The position numbers and the translations under genes were made by a program. The notes under the pieces were generated by a model, which saw nothing but the letters and a program-made list of their open reading frames with translations, was not told the DNA's origin and did no database searches. DNA of 64,000 nt from NCBI RefSeq assembly GCF_014695975.1, contig NZ_JACJPI010000081.1:186001-250000 (forward strand). Reading direction: 5' to 3'. Source of the stretch: Leptolyngbya sp. FACHB-321 (GTDB taxonomy: Bacteria > Cyanobacteriota > Cyanobacteriia > Leptolyngbyales > Leptolyngbyaceae). Positions 8,912 to 17,403 of the stretch are shown one piece after another (positions within the stretch are counted from its first letter, which is position 1; each line of letters begins with the position of its first letter).

Positions 8912-9652
8912 TTAATCCAGGTAATCCTGGTCTAGGTGTGTCAAATCATGGTACGCGCTAATCCAGGGTCTGATCTTTGTTTGCCACTTTTCCCGATCGC
9001 CGGGTTGTAATTGTTCTGCCTGCGTAATCTGACGATAGGCTTCAATATCTGATGATCGATCCGTTGTTTTCACTAGCTTGCCCTGCTCAAAGGTCAGTTC
9101 GTAGACGGTTTGATAGCGCGTAGAAGGGTATGTGCCTCGGTATGGAAGTAAAGCCGGTTTGCCATTATCAAGCACGACGCTAATTGTCATCTCTTCTCCA
9201 ACGAAGCCGTCACAAAGCAGTAGGCTACCTGTAAAGGGTACTGGTTGACTGCATGTATTAGTCATGAAAGACCATGTTTCAAGGCTTACAGTTGTAGTCC
9301 TGGTGATGAGTTCGCGGCTAGTACTGAAGAAGCTAGTTCTTCTGGTGTACGAGTTAAGGACAGTGATCGTAGGTCTCTGCCCCAAAATGCTAGGTGCTGC
9401 TATATGGGCTGTTGACGAGTCTTTTTCTAAGACAAGAGCGAGCCTGATTAGAAAAAGCGAAGCCCTCACGATCGTGTAGGTGCAGCGACAGCGACACTCC
9501 AAATGCTGAGGGACGATCGTCGGTCTAAGCCCCTGTCTTGTAGGATCGATTAAGCCTGATCCAATCTTGCCTGAGAGTATATAGGTGTGTCCCTGGTAAA
9601 GCACTAGATCGCTGTGCTGAATGTCTTCCAGTTCAACCACTGTATTTTCCAT
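8912..9652 (-). CDS. Protein of unknown function
   Basis: 246 residues, soluble, no signal peptide and no recognised motif. The sequence alternates hydrophobic and Thr/Ser-rich stretches suggesting beta structure (HTYILSGKIGSG, RPTITVLNSYTRRTSFF, MTISVVLDNGKPALLPYRG), ending in an acidic DLTHLDQDYLD. It starts ten bases after the stop of the upstream glycosyltransferase gene on the same strand and is probably in its operon. An opposite-strand open frame at 9264-9479 is shorter and less plausible. Confidence 0.6.
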   Translation of the reverse strand: MENTVVELEDIQHSDLVLYQGHTYILSGKIGSGLIDPTRQGLRPTIVPQHLECRCRCTYTIVRASLFLIRLALVLEKDSSTAHIAAPSILGQRPTITVLNSYTRRTSFFSTSRELITRTTTVSLETWSFMTNTCSQPVPFTGSLLLCDGFVGEEMTISVVLDNGKPALLPYRGTYPSTRYQTVYELTFEQGKLVKTTDRSSDIEAYRQITQAEQLQPGDREKWQTKIRPWISAYHDLTHLDQDYLD

Positions 9653-9662
9653 TGGCTACTTT

Positions 9663-10424
9663 CTAAGCATGCCCTTGCGTCACCCGATACACTAGCGATC
9701 GCCAGGCAAATTGGGGTAACGCTAGCATCCGTCGCCAGCGCCAAGGTTCTTGATACAGGCGATAAACCCATTCCAAATGATTGTCGCGCAGCCACCCAGG
9801 AGCGCGAGTTTTGACGCCTGCCCAGATATCGAAACTGCCACCCACGCCAATCCAAATTGCGTTGGGGCAAAGGTGACGATGTTCAGCGATCCAAAACTCC
9901 TGTCGGGGCACACCCAAGCCAACGAGAATGAGTCGAGGCTGAGTCTCCTTTAGCATTTGTAGAAAGCGTGGAGTGTCGTCGGCAGTGAGGTAACCGTGCT
10001 GGGTGATGGCGATCGCCAATCCAGGCATTCGCGCCTGCAACTTTTCTGCCGCTTGCTGCGTGACTCCTGGTTTCCCGCCAAAGAAGGCGACCGTACCGAG
10101 CGAGGGCGATCGTCCAAACTCGCGCAGCAGTAATTCTGCCAGTTCAATCCCCGGACAGCGTTGCGTCGATCGACCATACAGCTTCAGATACAGCACAATC
10201 CCCGCACCATCAGGAATCACCAGATCCGCTTGCCGAATGATGGTTGCTAACGGCAGATTTTGCTCGGCTGCCATCGTCATTTCCGCATTCAACGTCACCA
10301 CATGACAGCCCTGTTGCTGCTGTGCACATGAAACCAGCCACCCGGCATAATCATTTAGCAAATGAACAGGCAAACCCAATACTGCAAACGGCTCTGGTGC
10401 TTCTAATGGAACAAACTTCTGCAC
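9663..10424 (-). CDS. WecB/TagA/CpsF family glycosyltransferase
   Basis: 253 residues from GTG 10424. Family motifs are clear: VVTLNAEM (donor-site region), DLVIPDGAGIV with the catalytic Asp, TVAFFGGKPGV, and LILVGLGVPRQEFWI, then IWIGVGGSFDIWAG. Members (WecG, TagA, CpsF) transfer N-acetylmannosamine(uronic acid) or related sugars to lipid-linked intermediates of surface polysaccharide. It acts peripherally at the inner membrane. The exact sugar is unknown. The downstream unknown gene follows by ten bases. Confidence 0.9.
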   Translation of the reverse strand: MQKFVPLEAPEPFAVLGLPVHLLNDYAGWLVSCAQQQQGCHVVTLNAEMTMAAEQNLPLATIIRQADLVIPDGAGIVLYLKLYGRSTQRCPGIELAELLLREFGRSPSLGTVAFFGGKPGVTQQAAEKLQARMPGLAIAITQHGYLTADDTPRFLQMLKETQPRLILVGLGVPRQEFWIAEHRHLCPNAIWIGVGGSFDIWAGVKTRAPGWLRDNHLEWVYRLYQEPWRWRRMLALPQFAWRSLVYRVTQGHA

Positions 10425-10600
10425 AATGCTGCCTCACGCACTTAGAGATAATTTTCAAACACTAGATTTTACCGTAGAAGTTGTTTGCATCAGGCAGGTT
10501 TAACTTTTGGGTTTTGACTTCTTCTATCGCTACTGCCCCTGCTTTGCTTGTCGCGTTTACAACGTTATACTCCTGAGTTTTCGCCTTCAGCCCTCAGCCT

Positions 10601-11578
10601 TTATCCCATCTCCTTCGGCACCATGCCCAGCCGCTGCAACAACTGTTCATCCTGTGTGGTTTCAGGGTTTGGAGTGGTTAACAGCACTGGTCCTGTGAAG
10701 ATAGAATTAGCTCCCGCTAACAGGCATAGCGCTTGCAGTTCATCGCTCATTTGCAAGCGTCCGGCAGAGAGGCGAACGATCGCCTGTGGAAACAAAATCC
10801 GCGTGGTCGCCACCATCCGCACTAGCTCGATGGCATCCACAGGGGGCGTATCTTTGAGCGGCGTTCCGGCAACAGGCACCAGACAATTGATGGGAATCGA
10901 CTCTGGCACCGGATCAAGCTCTGCCAGTGCTGCTAAAAGGGCGAGGCGATCGCTGACCGATTCACCCATGCCAAGAATGCCACCGCAGCAAACCGAAATA
11001 CCAGCGGCGCTAACGGCTTGAATGGTTTCCAGGCGATCTTGATAGGTGCGCGTGGTAATCACCTTGCCGTAGTAATCCGGTGAGGTATCGAGATTGTGGT
11101 TGTATGCCGTCAGTCCCGCTTCTTTCAAACGTTTCGCTTGATGGGGTTTGAGCATTCCCAACGTGCAGCAGACTTCCAACTCCAGTGCCGCAACCTGACG
11201 CACCATTTCTAGCACTCGCTCAAATTGGGCACCATCCTTCACCTCTCGCCAGGCAGCACCCATGCAAAAGCGGGTCGATCCATGTGCCTTCGCGGCTTTC
11301 GCTTCAGCCAGCACCGTTTCAATATCGGCTAATGGCTGTGGCTCTAGCTCTGTTTTATTGTGAACGCTTTGAGAACAGTAGGCGCAGTCTTCAGGACACA
11401 GCCCCGTTTTGATATTGCAAAGGGTACAAAGCTGCACCGCGTTGGGATTGTGATGCTCTCGATGGACTTGCTGCGCCTTAAAAAGTAAATCGGGCAAAGG
11501 TTGGTGATAAAGGCGATCGATCCGGTCATGCAGCGTCTCTGCGGCAGCATTTAAGGGGTTAGACAGCGCTGTAGTCAT
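10601..11578 (-). CDS. bioB: Biotin synthase
   Basis: 325 residues, normal for BioB. The radical-SAM cluster motif CPEDCAYC supplies Cys 61, 65 and 68; [14 protein letters not shown] and [13 protein letters not shown] and GGILGMGES are BioB signatures, and Arg in VRLSAGR near residue 262 matches the [2Fe-2S] ligand region. It inserts sulfur into dethiobiotin, the last step of biotin synthesis, in the cytoplasm. Other bio genes are not in the window. The C-terminal [15 protein letters not shown] is typical of cyanobacterial and proteobacterial forms. Confidence 0.95.
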   Translation of the reverse strand: MTTALSNPLNAAAETLHDRIDRLYHQPLPDLLFKAQQVHREHHNPNAVQLCTLCNIKTGLCPEDCAYCSQSVHNKTELEPQPLADIETVLAEAKAAKAHGSTRFCMGAAWREVKDGAQFERVLEMVRQVAALELEVCCTLGMLKPHQAKRLKEAGLTAYNHNLDTSPDYYGKVITTRTYQDRLETIQAVSAAGISVCCGGILGMGESVSDRLALLAALAELDPVPESIPINCLVPVAGTPLKDTPPVDAIELVRMVATTRILFPQAIVRLSAGRLQMSDELQALCLLAGANSIFTGPVLLTTPNPETTQDEQLLQRLGMVPKEMG

Positions 11579-11640
11579 AAAAAATCCTATACATTCCTGT
11601 AAGGACGGTGTAATGTCCCTACGCGATCGCTTTCGTTAGA

Positions 11641-12465
11641 TTACACCGTCTCCAGGATCTGTGGATAGAGAAATTGATAGCCTGCCTCGCGCAGCTTTTG
11701 ATTCGACACTCTAGCGTTATACGGGCGAGTGCTAGACTGCGACACATTCCACGTCACGTTGGGCAACCCGTGAGTCGCAAACAGCCGCTCTAGCAAGACT
11801 CCTGTTGTAGTTGGCACCGTCCCTACCAGGTTGTAGACTCCCGTTAATGACTGCTGCCGCGCAAAGTCGATCGCGCCCACAATGTCATCCAGATGTACCC
11901 AGTTGGCGGCATCCTCTCCGTTTCCTGGTCGTGTAGTGCCTGCTGCTCGCCCAAAAATTTTGGTCAACTCGCGCCCCGGACCATAGATACCACCCAAACG
12001 CAAAACGCAAACCTTAAGCACATCACTGGCAGCAAGCAAAATTTGCTCTGTCTCTGCTAGAAGCTCACCATTACGGTTTGCAGGCACAATGTCTGAAGTC
12101 TCATCGACCCAACCACCTTGCCGATCGCCATACACCGCATAACTGCCCGTATAAATTACCTGCTGCACTGTTGGAGCATCTTTGAGCGCTGCTACCAATG
12201 TTTTTGCCGTTTGCAGATAGGTTTCCTCATAGGCATTCGCATTTGGCGCACCGATACTGAGTAGGACGATCGCTTGATCTTGAAGGAGCGATCGCACTCC
12301 TGCCTCATCGTTTCCTTTCACCACTTGCACCCGCTGTGCTACTGACTCTAGGTCAGCCACGCGATCAGGCGTTGTCGTCGTTGCCGTTACTGTCAACGTC
12401 GATCGCCACCGTTGAGCAACCGCTTTGCCCACATAGCCACAGCCAATAATTGTTGCGTTTGTCAA
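11641..12465 (-). CDS. NAD(P)-binding SDR-family protein, YeeZ-like
   Basis: 274 residues; the frame's first usable start is TTG 12465. The Rossmann motif is IIGCGYVGKAVAQRW at the N-terminus; YTGSYAVYGDRQGGWVDE and LRLGGIYGPGRE mark the extended SDR/epimerase-like fold (YeeZ/YlbE-type), with ANWVHLDDIVGAI as the substrate-side loop. The Tyr-x3-Lys pair is not obvious in the active-site region, as is usual for this atypical group, so the reaction is unknown. 62 bases separate it from bioB downstream on the same strand; functional coupling to biotin synthesis is not implied. Confidence 0.8.
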   Translation of the reverse strand: MTNATIIGCGYVGKAVAQRWRSTLTVTATTTTPDRVADLESVAQRVQVVKGNDEAGVRSLLQDQAIVLLSIGAPNANAYEETYLQTAKTLVAALKDAPTVQQVIYTGSYAVYGDRQGGWVDETSDIVPANRNGELLAETEQILLAASDVLKVCVLRLGGIYGPGRELTKIFGRAAGTTRPGNGEDAANWVHLDDIVGAIDFARQQSLTGVYNLVGTVPTTTGVLLERLFATHGLPNVTWNVSQSSTRPYNARVSNQKLREAGYQFLYPQILETV

Positions 12466-12572
12466 AAGCGTTACCAGTTATTCAAAAGGCAGAAGGATGA
12501 AGGCAAAAGGCAGAAGATAACGGCTGTATGAACTCAAAGCGTCTTTTGCTTCCCCTGCCTCCTTGCTTCCCC

Positions 12573-12593
12573 TACTCCCTACTCCCTACTCCC
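12573..12593. repeat. Heptanucleotide tandem repeat (TACTCCC x3)
   Basis: Three perfect head-to-tail copies of TACTCCC lie between the rhomboid stop and the SDR start, within a pyrimidine-rich stretch. This matches the short tandemly repeated heptamers (STRR) known from cyanobacterial intergenic DNA. Confidence 0.75.
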
Positions 12594-12599
12594 CATTCC

Positions 12600-13205
12600 C
12601 TAAACTCCCGACACTTTCCGCTTCGGTGTTAGCAGTCGTGCTGCCAGCACACCACCCAAAAAGCCGAAGAGATGCCCTTCCCAGGAAATGCCCATCTGTG
12701 TGGGTAGTACACCCCAAAGGAGGCTGCCGTAAAGGGTGCCGACAAAGAGCGACATGGCGATCGACGTCATGCTGCGCTCAAAATAACCCCTTGCTAACAG
12801 GTAGCCCAGATACCCGAAGACCACGCCACTCGCGCCAATGTGGATTGCAGAAGAGCCAAACATCCAGGTGCCTAAACCGCTGACAAAGGCAGAGACAAGG
12901 CTCACCCAAAAGAAATCGCTGGTTTCGCGCAGCATAATCAGCCAACCCAGCACCAGAAACGGCACCGTGTTGCCAATGAGGTGTGCAAAGTTGCCATGCA
13001 AAAAGGGCGCAAACAGAATGCCTCGCAAACCAACAACATTACGTGGATAAATGCCGTAAATATCCAGCGTTTGGCGAAGCCCCGCCCGAAACACAAACTG
13101 ATCAAGAATCTCGACTGCCCACATTACGACAACCAAGCCGCCCAAAATCCAAAGCTGAGTCTTGATCTCCTGGGCAATTGCCTTTTCTTCGCCGCTACTG
13201 CTCAT
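12600..13205 (-). CDS. Rhomboid family intramembrane serine protease
   Basis: 201 residues, six predicted transmembrane helices. HGNFAHLIGNTVPF is the helix-2 signature, IHIGASGVVFGYLGY holds the nucleophile Ser126 in GxSG, and WEGHLFGFLGGVLAA holds catalytic His178. It would cleave membrane-anchored substrates within the plasma or thylakoid membrane. Substrate unknown. The basic tail (TPKRKVS) ends the protein. Start ATG 13205. Confidence 0.92.
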   Translation of the reverse strand: MSSSGEEKAIAQEIKTQLWILGGLVVVMWAVEILDQFVFRAGLRQTLDIYGIYPRNVVGLRGILFAPFLHGNFAHLIGNTVPFLVLGWLIMLRETSDFFWVSLVSAFVSGLGTWMFGSSAIHIGASGVVFGYLGYLLARGYFERSMTSIAMSLFVGTLYGSLLWGVLPTQMGISWEGHLFGFLGGVLAARLLTPKRKVSGV

Positions 13206-13399
13206 GCTCTGCCTCTTGCGTCATACGTCTGTAAGTATTCTCGATCGATCTACACCCGTAGCCAACTACTCTCCGCTATTGTACAAACTCTGCCCAACGA
13301 TCGCTGTGCTTACAAAACACTCTAGATAGTGATGGCACTGGAAAAAGGGCAGTTGAGTTGATTATCGTGTGTACAGCGATTAATCTCTGAGGCATACAC

Positions 13400-13633
13400 A
13401 TGGCAGGTGAACCAACCGTTACGCTTACGATCGCCTTTAACGACCTGGAACTGGACAGCGAGGAACTAGAAGCACAAGCCCAAAACCTGCTGGCAAATCA
13501 TTTGCTCACACTACGTTTCTCGATGATCCACCACTGGCTAGGCAAGTTCTTTACCGAAACGCATAAGCGGATCCTAGAAAAACTGTATGCCCTGCTTTTT
13601 TGCTGCCGTGATCGCCTTTACCCCAGAGGCTGA
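13400..13633 (+). CDS. Small unknown protein, possibly a truncated gene
   Basis: 77 residues from ATG 13400. The N-terminal part, VTLTIAFNDLELDSEELEAQ, reads like the first beta-strand and helix of small cyanobacterial proteins that sit beside caspase-like or other effector genes; the later part (HHWLGKFFTETHKRILEKLY, then CCRDR) does not continue that pattern and may be out of register with an ancestral frame. Upstream the leader gttgagttgattatcg has no strong ribosome site. It may be a remnant. No effector gene is adjacent. Low confidence that it is a functional gene. Confidence 0.35.
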   Translation: MAGEPTVTLTIAFNDLELDSEELEAQAQNLLANHLLTLRFSMIHHWLGKFFTETHKRILEKLYALLFCCRDRLYPRG

Positions 13634-13713
13634 GGACACGGACAGACGATCGGTCATAGTAGAGTGGTAAGCATTCTGTCACCGTTTGTGTGATTGATTT
13701 AAAGGTGTTCAAA

Positions 13714-14388
13714 ATGTCTCAGCGCGATCGCCAAATGTGGGATGCCGGACGCTTTTGGCAAACCCTCACTTACTTTGAAACAATTCCTGTTGTTAGCTGG
13801 TTCCAAAAAATGGTGTTTGGCTCAACTCCGCTTCCCAATCTGCAACCCCAAGCCGATGTGTTGTTTGACTTTCGCCAACCCAATGCTGCCCTTAACCAAA
13901 CGTGGGGTGCCCTTGATGATGTTGTTATGGGTGGGGTGAGCAACAGTTCCTTTCAGCTAAACGAAGGGGCAGCAAGCTTTAGCGGCATCGTCTCGACCGC
14001 TAATTCTGGCGGCTTTGCCTCCGCTCGTACTCGTAATTTTGAGCCACCGCTAAACTTAGCTGCTTATACAGGTGTGGCACTGCGGGTTAAAGGCGATGGA
14101 CAGCGCTACAAGCTACTACTGCGTGACGAAGATAGCTGGGATAGCCTTGCCTATGCTTATTCGTTTGACACGATCGCCCAGGAGTGGGTGACGATTCAAA
14201 TTCCCTTCGTGCAGATGGTGCCGGTATTTCGGGCTAAAACTCAGCCCACGGCGCGATCGCTTAACTCGGCTCAGATTCGCTCCTTGCAACTGATGTTGAG
14301 CAAGTTTGAATATGACGGAGCATTGAATCCGCACTTTACACCTGGCGCGTTTTGCTTGCGTGTCGAGGCGATCGAGGTTTACAAATAG
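13714..14388 (+). CDS. CIA30-family protein
   Basis: 224 residues from ATG 13714 (MSQRDRQMWDAG); the frame extends to a GTG at 13690. The strings LFDFRQP, WGALDDVVMGGVSNS, FSGIVSTANSGGFASAR, and YKLLLRDEDSWDSLAY are typical of the CIA30/NADH:ubiquinone-oxidoreductase intermediate-associated domain, a galactose-binding-like beta-sandwich. In cyanobacteria and plants, members are linked to assembly of electron-transport complexes, but the exact client is uncertain. The family usually has this single domain. A hairpin at 14422-14456 may end the transcript. Confidence 0.85.
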   Translation: MSQRDRQMWDAGRFWQTLTYFETIPVVSWFQKMVFGSTPLPNLQPQADVLFDFRQPNAALNQTWGALDDVVMGGVSNSSFQLNEGAASFSGIVSTANSGGFASARTRNFEPPLNLAAYTGVALRVKGDGQRYKLLLRDEDSWDSLAYAYSFDTIAQEWVTIQIPFVQMVPVFRAKTQPTARSLNSAQIRSLQLMLSKFEYDGALNPHFTPGAFCLRVEAIEVYK

Positions 14389-14421
14389 CCTCAAGGCACT
14401 GCATCCATTCCAGGCATGAAA

Positions 14422-14456
14422 AAGAGCCAGAAGCCAGAACGTTTCTGTAGGCTCTT
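14422..14456 (+). terminator. Hairpin after the CIA30 gene
   Basis: AAGAGCC (14422-14428) pairs with GGCTCTT (14450-14456), extended inside by AGAA/TTCT with a 3-nt bulge. It is 33 bases beyond the stop. The T-tract is short (TTATT), so a terminator is plausible, not certain. Confidence 0.5.
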
Positions 14457-14545
14457 ATTCCAATCCGTTAGTGTTAATCCACTTAAACTAGGGCTGACTT
14501 AGCTCAGCAAATTAACGGCACTGGGATTAAATAGGAGCACAATTA

Positions 14546-15415
14546 TTGGCACTTGATACCGATCGAACCCGCCCGCATGACAGTCTCAGACTGCTTTTGC
14601 TGGGTAAATTTTCTGTGGGGCGAGTGGTGCGATCAGTCCTTTTCATTTACCTGGCGCTCGGTGCTTATGCCTTCTTTTTTGCTGATCGCCAGATCTTTCA
14701 ACCGCAGCCTTCGAGCTATCAGGACGATCGGACAACGCTCAAGCTTGCCAGCGCCCCCAATATACAAATCTCTGCCGTCTATCTACCTCACCCCAAGGCA
14801 ACCTACACTATCCTTTACAGCCACGGTAACGCCGAAGACCTGGGAGATATTCGTCCGCGTCTGACACAGATCCAGGCGATCGGTGTGAATGTTTTTGCCT
14901 ATGACTATCGGGGCTATGGCACTAGCCAGGGTAGTGCTTCCGAACAGGCTGCTTATCAAGATATTGACGCTGCCTACCGCTACCTCACGACAACGCTAAA
15001 GCAGCCACCCAACCGCATCATTGCCTATGGGCGATCGGTGGGCAGCGGTCCTAGCATTGATTTGGCGACCCGTCAGGCTGTGGCTGGGTTAGTGGTTGAA
15101 AGCGGCTTCAAATCTACATTTCGGGTGCTTACCCATGTCCCTCTTTTTCCCTTCGACAAGTTTCCCAATATCAACAAAATTGGTGCTGTTCCTTGTCCTA
15201 TGCTCTTCATTCACGGCACTCGCGATCGCACAATTCCGCTTCAGCATGGGCAAGCACTCTTCGATCGTGCCAATCAACCTAAGACATTTCTCATAGTGGA
15301 CGGTGCAGACCATAACGATGTCGAGCAAGTTGCCGGAGAGCGCTATACTCAGGCACTACGAACCTTCATCCAAACACTTGATCAGGCTGCACCATACCCA
15401 AAAAACTCTCAATAA
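14546..15415 (+). CDS. Membrane-anchored alpha/beta hydrolase (ABHD17/YfhR-like)
   Basis: 289 residues. TTG 14546 is preceded at about 8 nt by AGGAG and is the best start; no ATG is in frame nearby. A hydrophobic anchor (VLFIYLALGAYAFFF, 31-45) is followed by the hydrolase fold: oxyanion loop SHGNAEDL, AYDYRGYGTSQG, nucleophile elbow GRSVGSG with Ser164, acid Asp227 in HGTRDRTIP and His256 in GADHNDV. This is the Bem46/ABHD17-type serine hydrolase, acting on an unknown ester or thioester at the membrane. Confidence 0.88.
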   Translation: MALDTDRTRPHDSLRLLLLGKFSVGRVVRSVLFIYLALGAYAFFFADRQIFQPQPSSYQDDRTTLKLASAPNIQISAVYLPHPKATYTILYSHGNAEDLGDIRPRLTQIQAIGVNVFAYDYRGYGTSQGSASEQAAYQDIDAAYRYLTTTLKQPPNRIIAYGRSVGSGPSIDLATRQAVAGLVVESGFKSTFRVLTHVPLFPFDKFPNINKIGAVPCPMLFIHGTRDRTIPLQHGQALFDRANQPKTFLIVDGADHNDVEQVAGERYTQALRTFIQTLDQAAPYPKNSQ

Positions 15416-15438
15416 AAAAGCCCGACGTGAATCGGGCT
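15414..15438 (-). terminator. Rho-independent terminator of psb30
   Basis: AGCCCGA (15419-15425) and TCGGGCT (15432-15438) form a 7-bp stem with a 6-nt loop. Read on the minus strand the stem is followed by TTTTTT, so it ends transcription coming from psb30; the hydrolase gene on the plus strand stops right at its edge. Confidence 0.8.
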
Positions 15439-15559
15439 AGTCACTACTCTCTCATATCCGAAAAACGTTCAGGCAAGTACAGCGTTAAAGCAACTGACAC
15501 GACTCATTTACAACGTGTGCAGTCAAAAAGCAGGTACTTGCAGAAAGAAAGCTGTTGCT

Positions 15560-15655
15560 CTAGAGATCGCCACCACTAGCTGCCAGCAGAAAAATTACAA
15601 CAGGACCAGCGATAACGACCGCGGCTAACATCGCAAGCTGAATGATCGATTCCAT
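15560..15655 (-). CDS. psb30: Photosystem II protein Psb30 (Ycf12)
   Basis: 31 residues, a single membrane helix, too short for most gene finders. The sequence MESIIQLAMLAAVVIAGP followed by VVIFLLAASGGDL has the Psb30/Ycf12 pattern: an N-terminal QL segment, the AGP kink and the FLLA-x-x-GG/N-x-L end. Psb30 is a peripheral photosystem II subunit in the thylakoid membrane near PsbJ/cytochrome b559 that stabilises the complex. The ribosome site AGGGAGTAAGGA lies just before ATG 15655. A clear terminator (15414-15438) follows, and direct repeats AAAGTTAA lie about 100 bases upstream. Being monocistronic is usual. Confidence 0.88.
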   Translation of the reverse strand: MESIIQLAMLAAVVIAGPVVIFLLAASGGDL

Positions 15656-15997
15656 GTCCTTACTCCCTATCAGTCACTAAAATAAACTTGATGCGCGGAC
15701 GTAACTTTTCCGCAACAACCAAATCTTATCTGGCTGCTTATGCCAGTTCTAAGAAAGTTAACAAAAGTTAAAATAGCAATCAAGCTTGAATCGGTGCACT
15801 CTCAGGCGCTCGAACCGTTAAGCTCGACGAAGGGCTATGTGGATAGATTGAGTTGTCAACCGTCAGCCTCAACTCCGCACTCAAAACGTGCCAACCTCGA
15901 AACGTTCTAACATAAATAGAGGGACGCAAAACCTTACTTTTAGCCATCTTTAGGTACACAAGCCCTCCTTACTCTTCTCCCCTTACCCCTCACTCTC
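15656..15997. other. Intergenic region upstream of psb30
   Basis: 342 bases between divergently read psb30 and the cysteine-cluster gene. It should hold the psb30 promoter. The only structure I see is the direct repeat AAAGTTAA-ca-AAAGTTAA at 15754-15771. No RNA gene is recognised. Confidence 0.6.
15754..15771 (-). promoter_or_regulatory. Direct repeat upstream of psb30, weakly HLR1-like
   Basis: Two copies of AAAGTTAA two bases apart; on the psb30 strand this reads TTAACTTT-TG-TTAACTTT. Tandem octamers separated by 2 nt are the layout of the HLR1 site bound by RpaB at photosystem genes, but each half has about two mismatches to (G/T)TTACA(T/A)(T/A). Candidate only. Confidence 0.25.
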
Positions 15998-16372
15998 ATG
16001 CCAACTTGGCGCTGTGTAAAGCAGTGTGGTGCCTGTTGCCACCTAGACCCAACCGATCGACCCGATTTAGAAGACTACCTTTTACCCACAGAACTGGCGC
16101 TTTACCTGAGCATGGTTGGTGATGATGGCTGGTGTGTGCACTTTGACAAAGCCACCCGCGAATGCAGCGTTTACAACGATCGCCCCCGCTTTTGTCGCGT
16201 TGAACCAGACGTTTTTCAAGATCTGTTTGGGGTGGAACCAACTGAACTGAACGACTTTGCGATCGCTTGCTGCCAAGAGCAGATTGAAGGTGTCTATGGC
16301 GATCGCAGTCTGGAGCAACTCCGCTTCGAGCGTGAGGTTGGCATCGGACCCATTAGCAACATTGACCTTTAG
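15998..16372 (+). CDS. YkgJ-like cysteine-cluster (zinc/iron-chelating) protein
   Basis: 124 residues. CVKQCGACC at residues 6-14, then CVHF, CSVY, CRVEP and the late CC pair give the eight-Cys pattern of the YkgJ/UPF0153 family, thought to bind a metal or Fe-S cluster. The first motif matches xCxxCGxCC. Function is unknown; it is cytosolic with no signal. Start ATG 15998 is not preceded by a strong ribosome site. The downstream gene is 61 bases away on the same strand. Confidence 0.85.
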   Translation: MPTWRCVKQCGACCHLDPTDRPDLEDYLLPTELALYLSMVGDDGWCVHFDKATRECSVYNDRPRFCRVEPDVFQDLFGVEPTELNDFAIACCQEQIEGVYGDRSLEQLRFEREVGIGPISNIDL

Positions 16373-16433
16373 CAATAAGTTGAAGATAATGAAAAGAAAA
16401 TGAAAGCCAATTCCTTTTCTTTTTAGAGTTGCC

Positions 16434-16943
16434 GTGGAAGTTTCATCGTCTGCTGTTGACATCACTCCTTTGCTAGAAACGACTCATCTGGTTAAACCGT
16501 TTAGCAAAGCTTATCTTTTGACGGAACCAGTATTGATCGAACCAGAACCGTTGCCAAAGACTGAAGGCACGCCCCATCATCAACTGACTGGCAGCACGAT
16601 CGCGCCGACTGTTGCCCCTTCTGCGGTGGCTGCACCCTCGTCGATCGCTAAAGATGGTGCCAACTCCCAATGGAAAGTGTTTGGCACTACCTTTATCACG
16701 ATCTTTTTGGCTGAGTTGGGCGACAAAACTCAGGTGGCGACGCTCCTGATGTCTGCTGAGTCTCATGCGCCGTGGATTGTGTTTACAGGGGCTGCTGCTG
16801 CTTTAGTGACAACAAGCCTGCTTGGTGTTCTCGTTGGTCAATGGCTATCATCCCGCGTCTCGCCCAAAACGCTCGATACCGCTGCTGGCATCATGTTGGC
16901 GTTCCTCTCCCTCTGGCTCTTTCTGGATGTTATGAGGATGTAG
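16434..16943 (+). CDS. TMEM165/GDT1 family half-size transporter, larger subunit
   Basis: 169 residues from GTG 16434. The first ~75 residues are polar and Pro/Ala rich; then a single UPF0016 repeat of three helices with the family motif ELGDKTQ (in TIFLAELGDKTQVATLLM). Full-length homologues (Synechocystis Mnx) have two such repeats; here the second is the separate gene at 17031. Paired half-size proteins of this type (Hmx1/Hmx2 in Synechocystis) form a heteromeric Mn2+ exporter at the plasma membrane. E and D of ELGDK line the cation path. Co-transcription with 17031 is likely. Confidence 0.88.
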   Translation: MEVSSSAVDITPLLETTHLVKPFSKAYLLTEPVLIEPEPLPKTEGTPHHQLTGSTIAPTVAPSAVAAPSSIAKDGANSQWKVFGTTFITIFLAELGDKTQVATLLMSAESHAPWIVFTGAAAALVTTSLLGVLVGQWLSSRVSPKTLDTAAGIMLAFLSLWLFLDVMRM

Positions 16944-16964
16944 GGAAGGATTGCGACATGGATT

Positions 16965-17027
16965 GAAACTCAAAACTTAAAACTTAGAACTCAAAACTTA
17001 GAACTCAAAACTCAGAACTTAAAACTT
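16965..17027. repeat. AACTCAAAACTT-type short repeats
   Basis: Between the two transporter halves, AACT(C/T)AAAACTTA(G)- units are repeated about five times with small changes. The same words occur at 37765-37831 before recF, so it is a dispersed A-rich cyanobacterial repeat. Confidence 0.65.
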
Positions 17028-17030
17028 TCT

Positions 17031-17336
17031 ATGGATTGGCATCTTTTAGGCATCAGCTTTATCACGGTTTTTCTGTCGGAGTTGGGCGACAAAAGCCAAC
17101 TAGCAGCGATCGCCCTCAGCGGCAACTCAAAAGCGCCTCGCACCATCTTTTTTGGCACGGCTGCTGCTCTTTTATTGGCAAGTCTGCTGGGTGTCTTCGT
17201 TGGCGAAGGTACTGCTTACTTTCTACCAGCGCGTCTGGTCAAGCTTACAGCAGCACTTGGGTTTGCAATGATGGCAATTCGGCTCCTGTTGCCCAAGTCA
17301 GATGCTTCTGAAACGTTAGAACGTGTTCCCGAATAG
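17031..17336 (+). CDS. TMEM165/GDT1 family half-size transporter, smaller subunit
   Basis: 101 residues, three membrane helices and one copy of ELGDKSQ (FLSELGDKSQLAAIAL). It is the partner half of the gene ending at 16943; together they give the two-repeat fold with two ELGDK motifs needed for Mn2+(Ca2+)/H+ exchange. The C-terminus is acidic and short (SDASETLERVPE). Start ATG 17031. Only a repeat array of 87 bases separates the pair. Confidence 0.88.
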   Translation: MDWHLLGISFITVFLSELGDKSQLAAIALSGNSKAPRTIFFGTAAALLLASLLGVFVGEGTAYFLPARLVKLTAALGFAMMAIRLLLPKSDASETLERVPE

Positions 17337-17403
17337 GCTTAGTCTCTACGTTTTTCATCTTCACGCCCTAAAATGAAGACTGAACGCTGGAGTTGAGAAA
17401 CCT

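Noticed and set aside
9264-9479. Plus-strand frame inside the unknown gene at 8912-9652
   Set aside because: No ribosome site and fully inside a longer minus-strand frame that sits in an operon.
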